From positions 186,001 to 250,000 of the forward strand of contig NZ_LRVM01000001.1 of assembly GCF_001571775.1 (NCBI RefSeq): 64,000 bases of DNA. The letters are read 5' to 3'. Positions 63,957-64,000 of this stretch are shown here, one piece after another. The translations under genes and the position numbers were made by a program. The notes under the pieces were generated by a model, which saw only the letters and a program-made list of their open reading frames with translations, was not told the DNA's origin and did no database searches. The first letter of the stretch is position 1, and the number at the start of each line of letters is the position of its first letter. Source of the stretch: Anaerotignum neopropionicum. GTDB lineage: Bacteria; Bacillota; Clostridia; Lachnospirales; Anaerotignaceae.

Positions 63957-64000
63957 ATCGATCCTCCCTGTGTTTCACCTTTAACAATCACAAGACTATT

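Overview
The window reads as chromosomal DNA from a strictly anaerobic, endospore-forming member of the Clostridia, probably related to Lachnospirales or Anaerotignum-type organisms. Supporting signs are SpoIIID, a rubrerythrin, superoxide reductase and flavodiiron oxygen-defence set, FMN, Mn2+ and T-box riboregulators, AGGAGG-type ribosome binding sites, several TTG/GTG starts and moderate G+C with AT-rich spacers. The placement is inferred from gene content only.

Layout: 160-8031 (mostly minus strand) carries trxA, a gene remnant, an HD-GYP response regulator, murI-ddl, an FMN-riboswitch-controlled riboflavin transporter, rpsF-ssb-rpsR, and an XRE regulator with two related small membrane proteins, one of them frameshifted. 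8205-33062 holds an MBL hydrolase, tex, a Mn2+-riboswitch-controlled P-type ATPase, a ferredoxin, an ECF sigma/anti-sigma pair, an IMP dehydrogenase, a NusG_II/Gx-transporter pair, tRNA-Phe, a Na+/alanine symporter, a cysteine desulfidase divergent from an NSS transporter, a nitrilase-family amidase, msrAB, asnS, a PadR-controlled flavodoxin/membrane fusion and a CPBP protease. 33695-44395 is an arginine/carbamoyl-phosphate cluster, argC-J-B-D-F-carA-carB. Its last gene is fused in frame to a diaminopimelate-epimerase domain that lacks one catalytic cysteine. 44539-49062 is an oxygen/ROS defence cluster: rubrerythrin, a flavodiiron-rubredoxin-NAD(P)H reductase fusion, superoxide reductase and a Crp/Fnr regulator. 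49401-53022 holds spoIIID, a PTS_EIIC_2-type permease, a PfkB kinase and a SIMPL protein. 53280-54713 is a decayed island with a triply disrupted methyltransferase, a small membrane protein and relic ORFs. 54772-63956 holds tRNA-Ser, T-box-controlled serS, a Cof phosphatase, three DnaA boxes, DUF4446-parB-parA with parS, a lipid kinase, argS and a GntR regulator.

The most unusual features are: the CarB-DapF fusion with a Cys-to-Ala change; an interspersed, hairpin-rich, MITE-like repeat present in about ten intergenic copies between 9.2 and 49.3 kb, one copy flanked by a duplicated terminator that looks like a target duplication; a parS site that is also the core of a terminator-like palindrome; a DnaA-box cluster away from dnaA; and an 11-bp perfect dyad between superoxide reductase and its divergent Crp/Fnr-type regulator. 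Functional calls rest on recognising motifs by eye; no database search was possible.
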